This document shows positions 17,022-25,234 of a stretch of DNA of 64,000 nt, piece after piece. This stretch comes from Erwinia billingiae Eb661 (GTDB taxonomy: Bacteria > Pseudomonadota > Gammaproteobacteria > Enterobacterales > Enterobacteriaceae): assembly GCF_000196615.1 (NCBI RefSeq), contig NC_014306.1:1798001-1862000 (forward strand), given 5' to 3'. The notes under the pieces are model-generated. The model had not been told where the DNA came from and made no database searches. It worked only from the letters and a program-made list of their open reading frames with translations. Made by a program: the position numbers and the translations under genes. Every line of letters begins with the position of its first letter. The first letter of the stretch is position 1.

Positions 17022-19584
17022 GCCTACAGTTTTACCCACTGACTATATCGATGCGCTGCCCCTTTCCGCCGAGCGGAAGGGGGCGCTGCGTGAATCGCTG
17101 CCTGAACAACCTGAAGAGGCGTTCAGCCAGCTGCACCAGTCGCTTGCGGATGGCGGCCCGGTAGAGTGTCGTCCTGACGATGCGCCACTGGAGTCGGTTA
17201 AGTCGCGTATCGAAATGAGCTGGCCGGAGTCCGTCGGGGAAGGGAAACAGTTCGATACTGATGAACTTGACCGCACCACGCTGAAGGCCATGCCTCGCCA
17301 TACTCGCTCTTCCATGTACCCGGAAGCCTGGCGCACCAACCCGGTTGCGCGCGCCTGGGATTCCGTTCGTGGCCGCAAAACCACTCATCGTTATGCCGAT
17401 CCTGAAGAACAGCGGCAGGAAGATAAGTGGCGTCATGTTGGTTCGATCCGTCGCTACATCTTGCTGTTGCTGACCATCGCACAGACCGTTGTCGCGACCT
17501 GGTACATGAAAACCATTCTGCCTTACCAGGGCTGGGCGATGATCGATCCGCTGGAGATGATCAACCAGAACTGGCAGCAGTCGGTGCTGCAGATCCTGCC
17601 TTACGTGCTGCAAACGGGGATCCTGTTCCTGTTCGCGGTGCTGTTCTGTTGGGTCTCCGCTGGCTTCTGGACCGCGCTGATGGGCTTCCTGCAGCTGATG
17701 ATCGGCAAGGATAAGTACAGTATTTCCTACGGGCTGAATGGCGATGAGCCCATCAATCCGGAGCACCGTACTGCGCTGATCGTGCCGATCTGTAACGAAG
17801 ATGTCGGACGTGTTTTTGCAGGTGTGCGTGCTACCTGGGAATCGGTGGCCAGAACCGGCGAAGAGAAGAATTTTGACGTCTATATTCTCAGCGACAGTTA
17901 CAACCCGGATATCGCCATAGCGGAACAGAAAGCCTGGATGGATCTGGTGCGTGATGTTGGCGGGGAAGGGCGCATTTTCTATCGCCGTCGCCGTCGCCGT
18001 GTGAAGCGTAAAAGCGGCAACATCGATGACTTCTGTCGTCGTTGGGGCAGCCAGTACAGCTACATGGTGGTGCTGGATGCGGACAGCGTGATGAGCGGTG
18101 AGTGTCTGACCGGTCTGGTGCGCATGATGGAAGCCAACCCGAACGCCGGTATTATCCAGTCGTCGCCAAAAGCGTCAGGCATGGATACGCTGTATGCCCG
18201 TTGTCAGCAGTTTGCGACCCGCGTTTACGGTCCGCTGTTTACCGCCGGCCTGCACTTCTGGCAGTTGGGTGAGTCCCACTACTGGGGGCATAACGCCATC
18301 ATCCGTATTGCGCCGTTTATCGAGCACTGTGCGCTGGCACCGTTGCCGGGTGAAGGGTCATTCGCCGGTTCGATCATGTCCCATGACTTCGTGGAAGCCG
18401 CGCTGATGCGTCGTGCCGGTTGGGGCGTGTGGATTGCTTACGATCTGCCGGGTTCTTATGAAGAGCTGCCGCCTAACCTGCTGGATGAGCTGAAGCGTGA
18501 CCGCCGCTGGTGTCACGGTAACCTGATGAACTTCCGTCTGTTCCTGGTGAAAGGGATGCACCCGGTTCACCGTGCGGTGTTCCTGACGGGCGTGATGTCC
18601 TATCTGTCGGCACCTCTGTGGTTTATGTTCCTGGCACTGTCAACCGCGTTGCAGGTGGTGCATACGCTGATGGAGCCGCAGTACTTCCTGCAGCCCCGGC
18701 AGCTGTTCCCTGTCTGGCCGCAGTGGCGTCCGGAGCTGGCGATCGCGCTGTTCTCCACCACCATGGTATTGCTGTTCCTGCCGAAGCTGCTCAGCATCAT
18801 GCTGGTGTGGTTCAAAGGGGCGAAGCCTTACGGTGGCGTGGTCCGCGTAACGGTATCTCTGTTCCTGGAAATGCTGTTCTCGGTACTGCTGGCACCGGTA
18901 CGTATGCTGTTCCATACGGTGTTCGTGGTAAGCGCATTCCTCGGTTGGGAAGTGGTGTGGAACTCTCCGCAGCGTGATGATGATGCAACGCCATGGAGCG
19001 AAGCCTTCAAACGTCACGGTTCGCAGATGGCTCTCGGTATTGTCTGGGCTGCAGGAATGGGCTGGCTTGACCTGAACTTCCTGTGGTGGCTGGCGCCAAT
19101 CGTCTTCTCGCTGATCCTGTCGCCATTCGTGTCGGTGTTCTCCAGCCGTTCAACGACCGGTGCCGCGTCGAAACGCGCCAAACTGTTCCTTATCCCGGAA
19201 GAGTACGATCCGCCGAAAGAGCTGGTGGATACCGATCGCTACGTGGAAGTGAACCGTGAGCGCGCGCTGAAAGATGGCTTTATGCACGCTGTGTTTGACC
19301 CATCGTTCAACGCCCTGGCCAGTGCGTTAGCGACCTCCCGCCACCTGAAAAGTGATGTGCTGGAATTCGCCCGCGACCGTCAGGTTGATCAGGCACTCAG
19401 TGAATCGCCGGCCAAGCTGGATCGCGATCGCCGTCTGGCGTTGATCAGCGACCCGGTGACGCTGTCGAGGATGCATTACCGCTTGTGGGCGCATGCTGAC
19501 AAGTATCACGACTGGTTCGATTGCTACAAGTCGTTGAAAATGAATCCGCAGGCGCTGCAGAACACCAAGCCTGAAACGGTGTAA
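17014..19584 (+). CDS. opgH: glucan glucosyltransferase H
   Basis: An 856-residue inner-membrane family 2 glycosyltransferase that makes the linear beta-1,2-glucan from UDP-glucose and extrudes it. Seen: a cytoplasmic N-terminus; two helices before residue 235; the catalytic domain with LDADSVMSG (DXD) and RDRRWCHGN (the Q/RXXRW product-binding motif); and a C-terminal set of helices. Length matches the E. coli protein (847). It overlaps opgG, so translation is coupled. The N-terminal region of E. coli OpgH also binds FtsZ; whether that holds here is not visible. Confidence 0.94.
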   Translation: MNKPTVLPTDYIDALPLSAERKGALRESLPEQPEEAFSQLHQSLADGGPVECRPDDAPLESVKSRIEMSWPESVGEGKQFDTDELDRTTLKAMPRHTRSSMYPEAWRTNPVARAWDSVRGRKTTHRYADPEEQRQEDKWRHVGSIRRYILLLLTIAQTVVATWYMKTILPYQGWAMIDPLEMINQNWQQSVLQILPYVLQTGILFLFAVLFCWVSAGFWTALMGFLQLMIGKDKYSISYGLNGDEPINPEHRTALIVPICNEDVGRVFAGVRATWESVARTGEEKNFDVYILSDSYNPDIAIAEQKAWMDLVRDVGGEGRIFYRRRRRRVKRKSGNIDDFCRRWGSQYSYMVVLDADSVMSGECLTGLVRMMEANPNAGIIQSSPKASGMDTLYARCQQFATRVYGPLFTAGLHFWQLGESHYWGHNAIIRIAPFIEHCALAPLPGEGSFAGSIMSHDFVEAALMRRAGWGVWIAYDLPGSYEELPPNLLDELKRDRRWCHGNLMNFRLFLVKGMHPVHRAVFLTGVMSYLSAPLWFMFLALSTALQVVHTLMEPQYFLQPRQLFPVWPQWRPELAIALFSTTMVLLFLPKLLSIMLVWFKGAKPYGGVVRVTVSLFLEMLFSVLLAPVRMLFHTVFVVSAFLGWEVVWNSPQRDDDATPWSEAFKRHGSQMALGIVWAAGMGWLDLNFLWWLAPIVFSLILSPFVSVFSSRSTTGAASKRAKLFLIPEEYDPPKELVDTDRYVEVNRERALKDGFMHAVFDPSFNALASALATSRHLKSDVLEFARDRQVDQALSESPAKLDRDRRLALISDPVTLSRMHYRLWAHADKYHDWFDCYKSLKMNPQALQNTKPETV

Positions 19585-19599
19585 ACGCTGAAACTTAAA

Positions 19600-19630
19600 A
19601 AGGCCGGGAATTGTTTCCCGGCCTTTTTTA
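19600..19630 (+). terminator. Rho-independent terminator after opgGH
   Basis: Perfect stem AAGGCCGGGAA/TTCCCGGCCTT with a TTGT loop, followed by T-rich sequence, 15 bases after the opgH stop. Confidence 0.93.
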
Positions 19631-19744
19631 TGCCCAACGCCTGTGGCGCTTTACGCAACGCTTACGGAAATTTTGCGTTTTTTGCCAGATAGCGTTTGCG
19701 CAGTTACTCTACAATGGCGCGTTTTTCTTCAGTTAAAGGTGGTT

Positions 19745-19987
19745 ATGATTAAGCTTATTTACCGCGGCATTCTGACGGGAGCGATCGTGGTGCTGTTGAC
19801 GGGCTGCGGCAGTATTATCAGCCGGACGTTTCCGGGACAGGGGCACGGCAACCAGTATTATCCTGGCGTGCAATGGGATGTGCGCGACACGCCATGGCGC
19901 TTTCTGACTATTATCGACCTGCCGCTGTCACTGGTGGTGGATACGCTGTTGCTGCCTGTCGACGCGCACCACGGTCCTTACGAATAA
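19745..19987 (+). CDS. yceK: YceK-family lipoprotein
   Basis: An 80-residue lipoprotein. The lipobox LLTGC puts the lipidated Cys at residue 21. The mature part (GSIISRTFPGQGHGNQYYPG and LPVDAHHGPYE) is nearly identical to E. coli YceK. ATG 19745 follows AAAGGTGG at 19735-19742; the longer open frame upstream has no such site. It is a DUF1375-family outer-membrane-type lipoprotein of unknown function, convergent with msyB as in E. coli. Confidence 0.9.
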   Translation: MIKLIYRGILTGAIVVLLTGCGSIISRTFPGQGHGNQYYPGVQWDVRDTPWRFLTIIDLPLSLVVDTLLLPVDAHHGPYE

Positions 19988-20012
19988 AAAGCCCGGCAGT
20001 TCAGCCGGGCTT
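19985..20012 (-). terminator. terminator of msyB
   Basis: Stem AAGCCCGGC/GCCGGGCTT with a 6-nt loop between the convergent yceK and msyB stops. Read on the - strand it is followed by a T-run (TTTTTATT), so it mainly serves msyB; on the + strand no T-run follows. Confidence 0.8.
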
Positions 20013-20052
20013 ACTTCAGCGCTTAGATCGGCACACAGGGCCGCAGCAGGGA

Positions 20053-20451
20053 CTATTGGTAGCGTTCAGACTCGCTGTTGTCATCTTCCCACTCATCCGC
20101 TGCCGCTTTGCCTTCTTCGGTGTCCGTAGGCGGCTCAAGCTGGAACTCACCTTCATCCCACTCGTGCAGCGTATTTTCAGGCAGCCATTCCTGACGGATT
20201 TCAATCTCATCGAAATCGTCATCAAAAATCGCCTGGGCAGCCTCGCCGCCACGAAGGGATAAGCATTCCCCTTCATCGCCTTCGTTAGCGAAGAACTCGG
20301 CCTGCCACATGATATCGCCATCCTGCATCACATATTTCTGCAGGTTGAACTGGCCCACTGAGGCGTCCTCTTCTTCCATTTCCGGGTTTGCAGCCAGAAA
20401 CTCTTCACGTGCGGCATCAATGGCTTCTTCAAGCGTTGCATATAATGACAT
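20053..20451 (-). CDS. msyB: acidic protein MsyB
   Basis: A 132-residue very acidic cytoplasmic protein that aligns along its length with E. coli MsyB (ATLEEAIDAAREEFLA near the N-terminus; NTLHEWDEGEFQLEPP near the C-terminus). In E. coli it was found as a multicopy suppressor of protein export defects and is stress/stationary-phase induced. The tail after the conserved part is slightly longer than in E. coli (ADEWEDDNSESERYQ). It marks the left edge of an AT-rich islet that separates it from mdtG. Confidence 0.92.
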   Translation of the reverse strand: MSLYATLEEAIDAAREEFLAANPEMEEEDASVGQFNLQKYVMQDGDIMWQAEFFANEGDEGECLSLRGGEAAQAIFDDDFDEIEIRQEWLPENTLHEWDEGEFQLEPPTDTEEGKAAADEWEDDNSESERYQ

Positions 20452-20518
20452 ACCAATTCGTCCTTTCTAAGATAAGATGATTAGCAAAGGATAGTAGATC
20501 TTCTGCCACGGTAAACCT

Positions 20519-20761
20519 ATGACCGCAAAAAAAATGAAAGCATATTTGTATACGCGTATCAGTGGGTTACATGCAAAAAGGGCTTGCTTAACGATCTTTA
20601 AATCGGTTTTGTTATTAATTGCCATGCACACTCACAAACTTGGCCGCCGCTTCAATAAATCATTTTTATTAAAACTTAGTGTTGTATCAACACTATTAGC
20701 CTGTGGGTTAGTTGGAAAATGTTGTTTCAGTAAATTCACGTTAATTGAAGATGCTAAATGA
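20519..20761 (+). CDS. doubtful 80-residue ORF at the islet's left end
   Basis: An 80-codon ORF from ATG 20519 in AT-rich DNA between msyB and the HNH gene. It encodes a basic, Leu/Lys-rich peptide with one hydrophobic stretch (LLKLSVVSTLLACGLVG). I recognise no family and see no convincing ribosome-binding site. It overlaps the long-start version of the HNH gene. It may be chance or a remnant. The remaining msyB-side gap (20452-20518) holds nothing else visible. Confidence 0.2.
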   Translation: MTAKKMKAYLYTRISGLHAKRACLTIFKSVLLLIAMHTHKLGRRFNKSFLLKLSVVSTLLACGLVGKCCFSKFTLIEDAK

Positions 20762-20831
20762 AGCTGACTTAAAAAAACGGGTTCTTCAAACGATTTATTT
20801 TTACAAACAGATAATTACAAATAGAGGTGAC

Positions 20832-21554
20832 ATGAACAGAAAGCAATTCATCCAATCTGAGGGGGCGACATGTAGCAACTGGACATGGAGTTGGTCTTTT
20901 GTGAATCATCAAAAGCGAATGGTGATCTTTGGTACATGGGATGTTGAGCAGGAGCGAGAGAGAGCTGTTATTCTTCGTGAAGGATGGAAGAAGAACAGTA
21001 AAGATAAGAAACAGCCTGGTTATGCTCAGGCCATAGAACATCTCCAACTGGTGACTGAGGGCTACGAGCTTTACACATTCAAAATGAAATTTGCTGAACA
21101 CCCTGATAATTCTGAGGTAGGAGTCATTGAAAACTTCGAACGTAAACTGGTTAAACGATTTCTAAGCAAAGAAGGTGACGTTTGGTATGCAGACTTTGCC
21201 GCTAATCCTTTCCCTGATGAAATCCCAATGCCCGATAACTTCATCGAAGGGGCAAAGACACGAGTTACAGTTAATTCTTATGAAAGGGATCCCCGAGCAA
21301 GACAGGAATGTATCCGGCATTATGGTACTGCATGTAAGGGATGTGGGTTCGATTTTGGAAAAGTCTATGGTGAGCATGGTAAGGGATTTATTCATGTACA
21401 CCACATCAAACCCATTCATACTCTGGGTGAGGGATATAGTATCGATCCTATCGTTGACCTTATTCCACTCTGCCCAAATTGTCATGCCATGGTACATTTA
21501 GGTAACAAGCTAATGACAATTGAAGAACTGAAGATCAAAACAGGGTACATTTAA
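20832..21554 (+). CDS. HNH endonuclease (McrA/restriction-like)
   Basis: A 240-residue protein from ATG 20832, which has AGAGGTGA immediately upstream; in-frame starts at 20745 (TTG) and 20751 (ATG) would give up to 269. The N-terminal half (ATCSNWTWSWSFVNH, IFGTWD, GYELYTFKM) looks like the domain that precedes HNH in a family of putative 5-methylcytosine-type restriction proteins. The C-terminal 75 residues are a zinc-bearing HNH nuclease: paired CXXC (CKGC, CPNC), IHVHHIKP, and DLIPLCPNCHAMVH. It is visibly AT-richer than the core genes around it. It could be a restriction nuclease or a toxin-type DNase; no immunity or methylase gene adjoins it. Confidence 0.78.
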   Translation: MNRKQFIQSEGATCSNWTWSWSFVNHQKRMVIFGTWDVEQERERAVILREGWKKNSKDKKQPGYAQAIEHLQLVTEGYELYTFKMKFAEHPDNSEVGVIENFERKLVKRFLSKEGDVWYADFAANPFPDEIPMPDNFIEGAKTRVTVNSYERDPRARQECIRHYGTACKGCGFDFGKVYGEHGKGFIHVHHIKPIHTLGEGYSIDPIVDLIPLCPNCHAMVHLGNKLMTIEELKIKTGYI

Positions 21555-21873
21555 AAATAATAAACAGTCGGAGTGACTATTGAATTCCTCCATGAAAAAT
21601 CACCATACGTTTATATTATGAGTTGAATTACTTCATGGCATTCCTACAGTTGATTTATAATAAAAACAAGAGTAACTTATGGATGTCGTGGTCTAGAGGA
21701 TTTCTTATGGAGCTCAAAAAATTCGCAAGGATTAAATATTGTTGCTTTAGGATTTTATGGAATGACAATAGCAACCCATTTTTTAATTAGACGCATTCTA
21801 TTGGTTGGTGCTACTTAGGTTCAGATGGGCTCTGAAAGTTATTTTGAACCTATTAGAATGCGTCATATCAAGC
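21555..21873. other. AT-rich gap with decayed coding traces and an inverted repeat
   Basis: No intact gene. Between about 21715 and 21830 a + frame reads WSSKNSQGLNIVALGFYG and then THFLIRRILLVGAT-stop, which looks like the tail of a membrane protein without a start. An 11-bp perfect inverted repeat (GACGCATTCTA at 21792-21802, TAGAATGCGTC at 21854-21864) brackets 51 bp just before the Hcp remnant; it could be an old recombination end or a stem. Confidence 0.35.
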
Positions 21874-22092
21874 TTATTCGCGGTTTTCTTTTATGTTCCA
21901 GCTTGATTGGGTTTCTGCACCCTTACCGCCAGTAGTCGACTGCTCCCAGTACTGGGTTTTAACTTTTGCAGCCTGGAACTGGTATGTCATACCAACAAGA
22001 TCACGCTGGCTTGCACCATTGAACATTGCATCAATGATCAGTACATCCTCAAGGGTAATACGGCAGTACTCAAAGAGTTTTTCAGAATACTA
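21874..22092 (-). pseudogene. hcp: C-terminal remnant of a type VI secretion Hcp gene
   Basis: On the - strand an open stretch of 71 codons ends at TAA 21874-21876 and is closed upstream by TAG at 22090-22092. It has no start codon of its own. The translation contains EYCRITLEDVLIIDAM, LVGMTYQFQAAKVKTQYW and a final SSWNIKENRE, matching the last beta-strands and the tail of Hcp1-type tube proteins (in P. aeruginosa Hcp1, EYLIITLKEVLV and YGWNIRQN). The first half of the gene is gone; the break coincides, within about 8 bp, with the start of the next gene in the opposite direction. The remnant is missed by length filters. Confidence 0.75.
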
Positions 22093-22099
22093 TCTGACA

Positions 22100-22864
22100 A
22101 TGGCAAACCTTCAAGCAAATCAACTCAATAGCATTGCTAATACAGTATCTTTGCTTCATATTCAGGATGCGATGCTTAGGATAAATTTTAAGGATGAAAT
22201 TCAGTCGTTCATTAGCCTGCAGCTTGATGTTATCCGCGCTGCCAGTACCGATAATGAGTGCCAGGCTTGCATACAGAATCTCAAGCAAGAGCATGAATAT
22301 CTAACCATACAAGACAGGATGCTTCGTTCAGGCCATGCTGTAGTGTCTGCATCTGTTCAGTTCTATCATGAACATGAAAAAATTATCGGTTATATAATCG
22401 ATGGCATAGGTGTTGTTGTGGGTGGGTTGCAGATGGTTGCAGGTGCTACCTTGATTGCTGGTTCAATGGCTACTGGGAATGTAATTGGAGTTGTAGCTGG
22501 TTCGAGTTTGGTTCTGAGTGGTGCTGGCTCAACTATAGAAAGTGCTGAAAAACTCCTTGGACGTGCCAATCCAACAAATTTCATGCGAAATGCATATGAA
22601 GATGCTGCTGAATTTATGGGCTTCGACAAAAGATTGGGATTTTTAGCTTATCAGGCGGTAGATTTTACTACATCGTATTATGGGGTTTTGAAGTTAAGTT
22701 TAAAACCGGAAGCATGGAGGCTATTTAACTATCTGCCATCAGATTATTACAGAAAGGTTCAGACAATGAGCAAACCTGCTCTCGCATTAAAAGGAGCTGG
22801 TGCGGCAAAGAAAGGTATAGAGATCGGCATTAACATTAAAGATATGAACACTGATCCCAAATAA
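22100..22864 (+). CDS. DUF4225-like membrane protein, possible secreted effector
   Basis: The ATG at 22100 gives 254 residues. The open frame extends to 21893, but that part is merely antisense to the Hcp remnant. Visible: a helical N-terminal part with Cys pairs (NECQACIQNLKQEHEYL); a long Gly/Ala/Val-rich hydrophobic region near residues 112-155 (IDGIGVVVGGLQMVAGA and VIGVVAGSSLVLSG); then a conserved-looking C-terminal part (AEFMGFDKRLGFLAY, KPEAWRLFNYLPSDYYRKV). This matches my recollection of DUF4225 proteins. No ribosome-binding site is evident and the 5' end may have been lost at the junction. A membrane-acting toxin role is inferred from the Hcp remnant and the neighbouring small membrane protein. 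Confidence 0.6.
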   Translation: MANLQANQLNSIANTVSLLHIQDAMLRINFKDEIQSFISLQLDVIRAASTDNECQACIQNLKQEHEYLTIQDRMLRSGHAVVSASVQFYHEHEKIIGYIIDGIGVVVGGLQMVAGATLIAGSMATGNVIGVVAGSSLVLSGAGSTIESAEKLLGRANPTNFMRNAYEDAAEFMGFDKRLGFLAYQAVDFTTSYYGVLKLSLKPEAWRLFNYLPSDYYRKVQTMSKPALALKGAGAAKKGIEIGINIKDMNTDPK

Positions 22865-22866
22865 TG

Positions 22867-23205
22867 TTACTTTTTCTTAGCCATGTAGCGATGTGCTTTC
22901 CATGCTAATTTCATTGGAGTGACAATATAAACAACGGTGACTCCAAAAAGAATAACTATCAGGTAGATGATAAAGTTTTCCGCTGAGTCATAGATACTGC
23001 CAAAAATGGCAATAACTGCCATCAGTAACATCCCAATAACACCACCCCAGAAACGTTTACTTAAGTCAAGTACTATAGAGGAAAACGTTTGATCCTTAGT
23101 AGGAACACTCTCAACTATTGTTCTTAATCGACTTATATCCTTGTCAGTAAAGCCATTGGCCTTAAGATCATTAACAAAATCCATATCGTTCAAAATTGAC
23201 TCCAT
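22867..23205 (-). CDS. 112-residue two-TM membrane protein, candidate immunity protein
   Basis: It begins with an acidic/polar soluble part (NDLKANGFTDKDISRLRTIV) and has two hydrophobic helices at roughly residues 53-69 and 78-96, ending in a basic tail (WKAHRYMAKKK). It is convergent with the DUF4225-like gene with a 2-bp gap. I do not recognise a family. Size, two helices and location fit an inner-membrane immunity protein for a pore-forming or membrane-acting effector, but opposite orientation is less usual for such pairs; this is inference. Confidence 0.5.
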   Translation of the reverse strand: MESILNDMDFVNDLKANGFTDKDISRLRTIVESVPTKDQTFSSIVLDLSKRFWGGVIGMLLMAVIAIFGSIYDSAENFIIYLIVILFGVTVVYIVTPMKLAWKAHRYMAKKK

Positions 23206-23223
23206 CTATAATTTTCTATGAAT

Positions 23224-23242
23224 TGATAATGATTATTCTAAC
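23224..23242 (-). promoter_or_regulatory. possible Fur box before the two-TM gene
   Basis: GATAATGATTATTCTAACA matches the 19-bp Fur consensus at about 13 positions, with the first nine identical, about 20 bases before the start at 23205. AT-rich DNA makes such matches common. The rest of 23206-23441 shows no gene. Confidence 0.3.
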
Positions 23243-23441
23243 ATATGGCTGCTTAATAGGTACATCCATTAGTTGATTGTGCATCTTTTTTTAAGTGAAG
23301 AGGGAGGTTTTACTTAATAGAGCCAAGGTTGAATTGGTGACATAGATTATATATCTTGTAAAAAATTAATCGCCCTTGACCCGCTCCCCATTGATTAATA
23401 AATCCCGATGTTAGTAATGGCGCCATAAGTCACATGAGGAC

Positions 23442-23690
23442 ATGTCCATGGAAATGTGATTTTCCGACAAGATATAATCAGTATTCACCATGCTGCCCCA
23501 AACGGGGTTACCTTCTATGAAATCTGCAGCAAACATGCCATTTCCAACACTACGTCTACACCCGGCGTAAGAAGTAAGGCGGTATCGAGGTGCCTTAGGT
23601 TAGCCCCTGAAGTTGTTCGAGGAGAAGAACATCAGGCTCAAAAAGCTGCTTGCCGTAGCTATGTAGGATCTTTTCTCCATAACAACTGAT
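23442..23690 (+). pseudogene. decayed IS3-family orfA
   Basis: Translation in shifting frames recovers the IS3-family OrfA pattern in order: FRQDIISIHHAAPNGV then EICSKHAIS (for the usual EEQIISIL.EAEAGV and ELCRKHAIS), then after a frameshift HYVYTRRKK-stop-GGIEVP-stop (for FYTWRKKYGGMEVPE), then LKLFEEKNIRLKKLLAVAM-stop (for LEEENARLKKLLAEAML). At least one frameshift and three internal stops make it dead; no orfB or terminal repeats are visible. It lies at the right end of the islet, next to mdtG. Confidence 0.75.
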
Positions 23691-23798
23691 TCAGGTTTTA
23701 GAAAGGATAGTCGAAGATTGCTGAGGGGAAACATCTGAGGATAAAAAAAGATGAAAGGAATTTTGTGCAGGCCTTTCAGCAGGTTAATGAAAGGACTG

Positions 23799-23833
23799 GG
23801 CAGGATTGAGCACAAACTCGGCGCGATCCTGCC
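23799..23833 (-). terminator. hairpin downstream of mdtG
   Basis: Arms GGCAGGAT (23799-23806) and ATCCTGCC (23826-23833) form an 8-bp stem just after the mdtG stop. The following sequence is only weakly T-rich on the - strand, so terminator strength is uncertain. No gene is supported between the IS remnant and mdtG. Confidence 0.5.
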
Positions 23834-23840
23834 AGCAAAT

Positions 23841-25076
23841 TCACTCATCCAGCATTGAACTGCGATCCACGCGGCGGCGCAGGGTGATCCACGAGTAAAT
23901 GGCGTTAAACAGCACCACGCAGGCGGTCACCACGAACACGGCGCGGAATCCCCAGTGAGCCGACACGGCAGCGCCCATTAGCGGACCGGTGACATTGCCG
24001 ATGTCTCTGAAAGACTGGTTATAACTGAATATTCGTCCCGCCACCTGATTGCTGGCGTTATAAATCAGCAGCGTCTGCACCGCAGGAAGGAGCGCACCAT
24101 CTGCGGCGCCGAGCAGGAACCGCAAAATACCCAACTGCAGCGGATTCTGCACCATCGACATCGGGATTAACAACAGCACCGACACCAGCAGCATCGCCAC
24201 CAGAATCCGTTCCGGGCCAATCCGGTCACCCAACTTCCCCAGCCGTGGCGCGCTGATCAGCGCAGCAACGCCGGGCACTGAGGCGATCAGCCCGCTGACG
24301 AACGCCAGGTTCTGAATATCTCCGGCCAGATCCCGCACGTACAGCGTCAGAATTGGCGCTATTGAGCCAGTCGCCACCTGAATAATCATCGTGGTAACAA
24401 ACAGCGTCAGCACCAGTCTCGGGTTTTTCAGGGTGGTAAACACCTGATGGGCGTGCAGCATGTCCTTTTTTTGCACCGGCACAAACTCTTCGCGCACGGC
24501 AAACAGCGTCATGATAAAGCAGACGAAGAGAACCGAAGCGGTGATAAAGAACACCGGACGCAAACCAAAACTGTCCGCCAGTAATCCGCCGATCAGCGGG
24601 CCAATCAACGCGCCGCTGACGGCACCGGTGGAGAGCCAGCCGAGCGCCCAGCCGCTTTTGTTGCGGGGAACCTGCGTCGCTATCAGCGCATTGGCATTGG
24701 GCACAAATCCTCCCAACAAGCCCAGCACCGCACGCAGCGCCAGGAACTGCCAGATTGACGTCGCCAGGCCCATCAACACCATCACGACAGACATGCCCAA
24801 CGCCGAGCGCAACAGCATGATCTTACGGCCCTTACGGTCAGCCAGACCACCCCAGAAAGGGGAGGCAATGGCTGAAAACAGAAAGGTGATGCTGAACACC
24901 AGTCCCGACCACATATTCAGTGAATGAGGATCGGTAACGCCCAGCAATTCGACATACAGCGGAAGGAACGGCATCACCAGGCTGAAGGCGATACCGGTAA
25001 GAAAGCAGCCGCACCAGGCGACAAACAGATTTTTTTGCCAGTTGATCGAGGAGAGCGGAACGTCAGCAGTAGCCAT
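23841..25076 (-). CDS. mdtG: MFS multidrug efflux transporter MdtG
   Basis: A 411-residue, 12-helix major facilitator of the drug:H+ antiporter-1 type. The loop 2-3 signature is [13 protein letters not shown], and an [24 protein letters not shown] helix 5 motif C is present. E. coli MdtG gives fosfomycin and deoxycholate resistance and is in the MarA/SoxS/Rob regulon; regulation here was not verified. Its E. coli position between msyB and lpxL is kept, except for the inserted islet on the msyB side. Confidence 0.92.
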   Translation of the reverse strand: MATADVPLSSINWQKNLFVAWCGCFLTGIAFSLVMPFLPLYVELLGVTDPHSLNMWSGLVFSITFLFSAIASPFWGGLADRKGRKIMLLRSALGMSVVMVLMGLATSIWQFLALRAVLGLLGGFVPNANALIATQVPRNKSGWALGWLSTGAVSGALIGPLIGGLLADSFGLRPVFFITASVLFVCFIMTLFAVREEFVPVQKKDMLHAHQVFTTLKNPRLVLTLFVTTMIIQVATGSIAPILTLYVRDLAGDIQNLAFVSGLIASVPGVAALISAPRLGKLGDRIGPERILVAMLLVSVLLLIPMSMVQNPLQLGILRFLLGAADGALLPAVQTLLIYNASNQVAGRIFSYNQSFRDIGNVTGPLMGAAVSAHWGFRAVFVVTACVVLFNAIYSWITLRRRVDRSSMLDE

Positions 25077-25234
25077 AGTTCAGTGTAAGACCTGTAGGGT
25101 AGATTTTATTATTAGCAGGCTAATTATGCGCGCAAAAAATCTGCATTAACAGGGGGTGCATAAGGAAAAGAAACAGCGTTGAAAAAGGGTTTCAGTTGGG
25201 TAGCAGGCGAGGAAAACCCTGCGACCCACCAGAT

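Noticed and set aside
21893..22099. N-terminal 69-codon extension of the DUF4225-like gene
   Set aside because: This stretch is antisense to recognisable Hcp sequence; homology of the protein begins after the Met at 22100.
23456..23689. 77-codon + strand ORF as an intact gene
   Set aside because: Its translation matches IS3 OrfA only in pieces and shifts frame; it is a pseudogene fragment.
23600..23848. 82-codon - strand ORF overlapping the mdtG stop
   Set aside because: Runs through the dead IS sequence antisense; no motif or independent ribosome-binding site.
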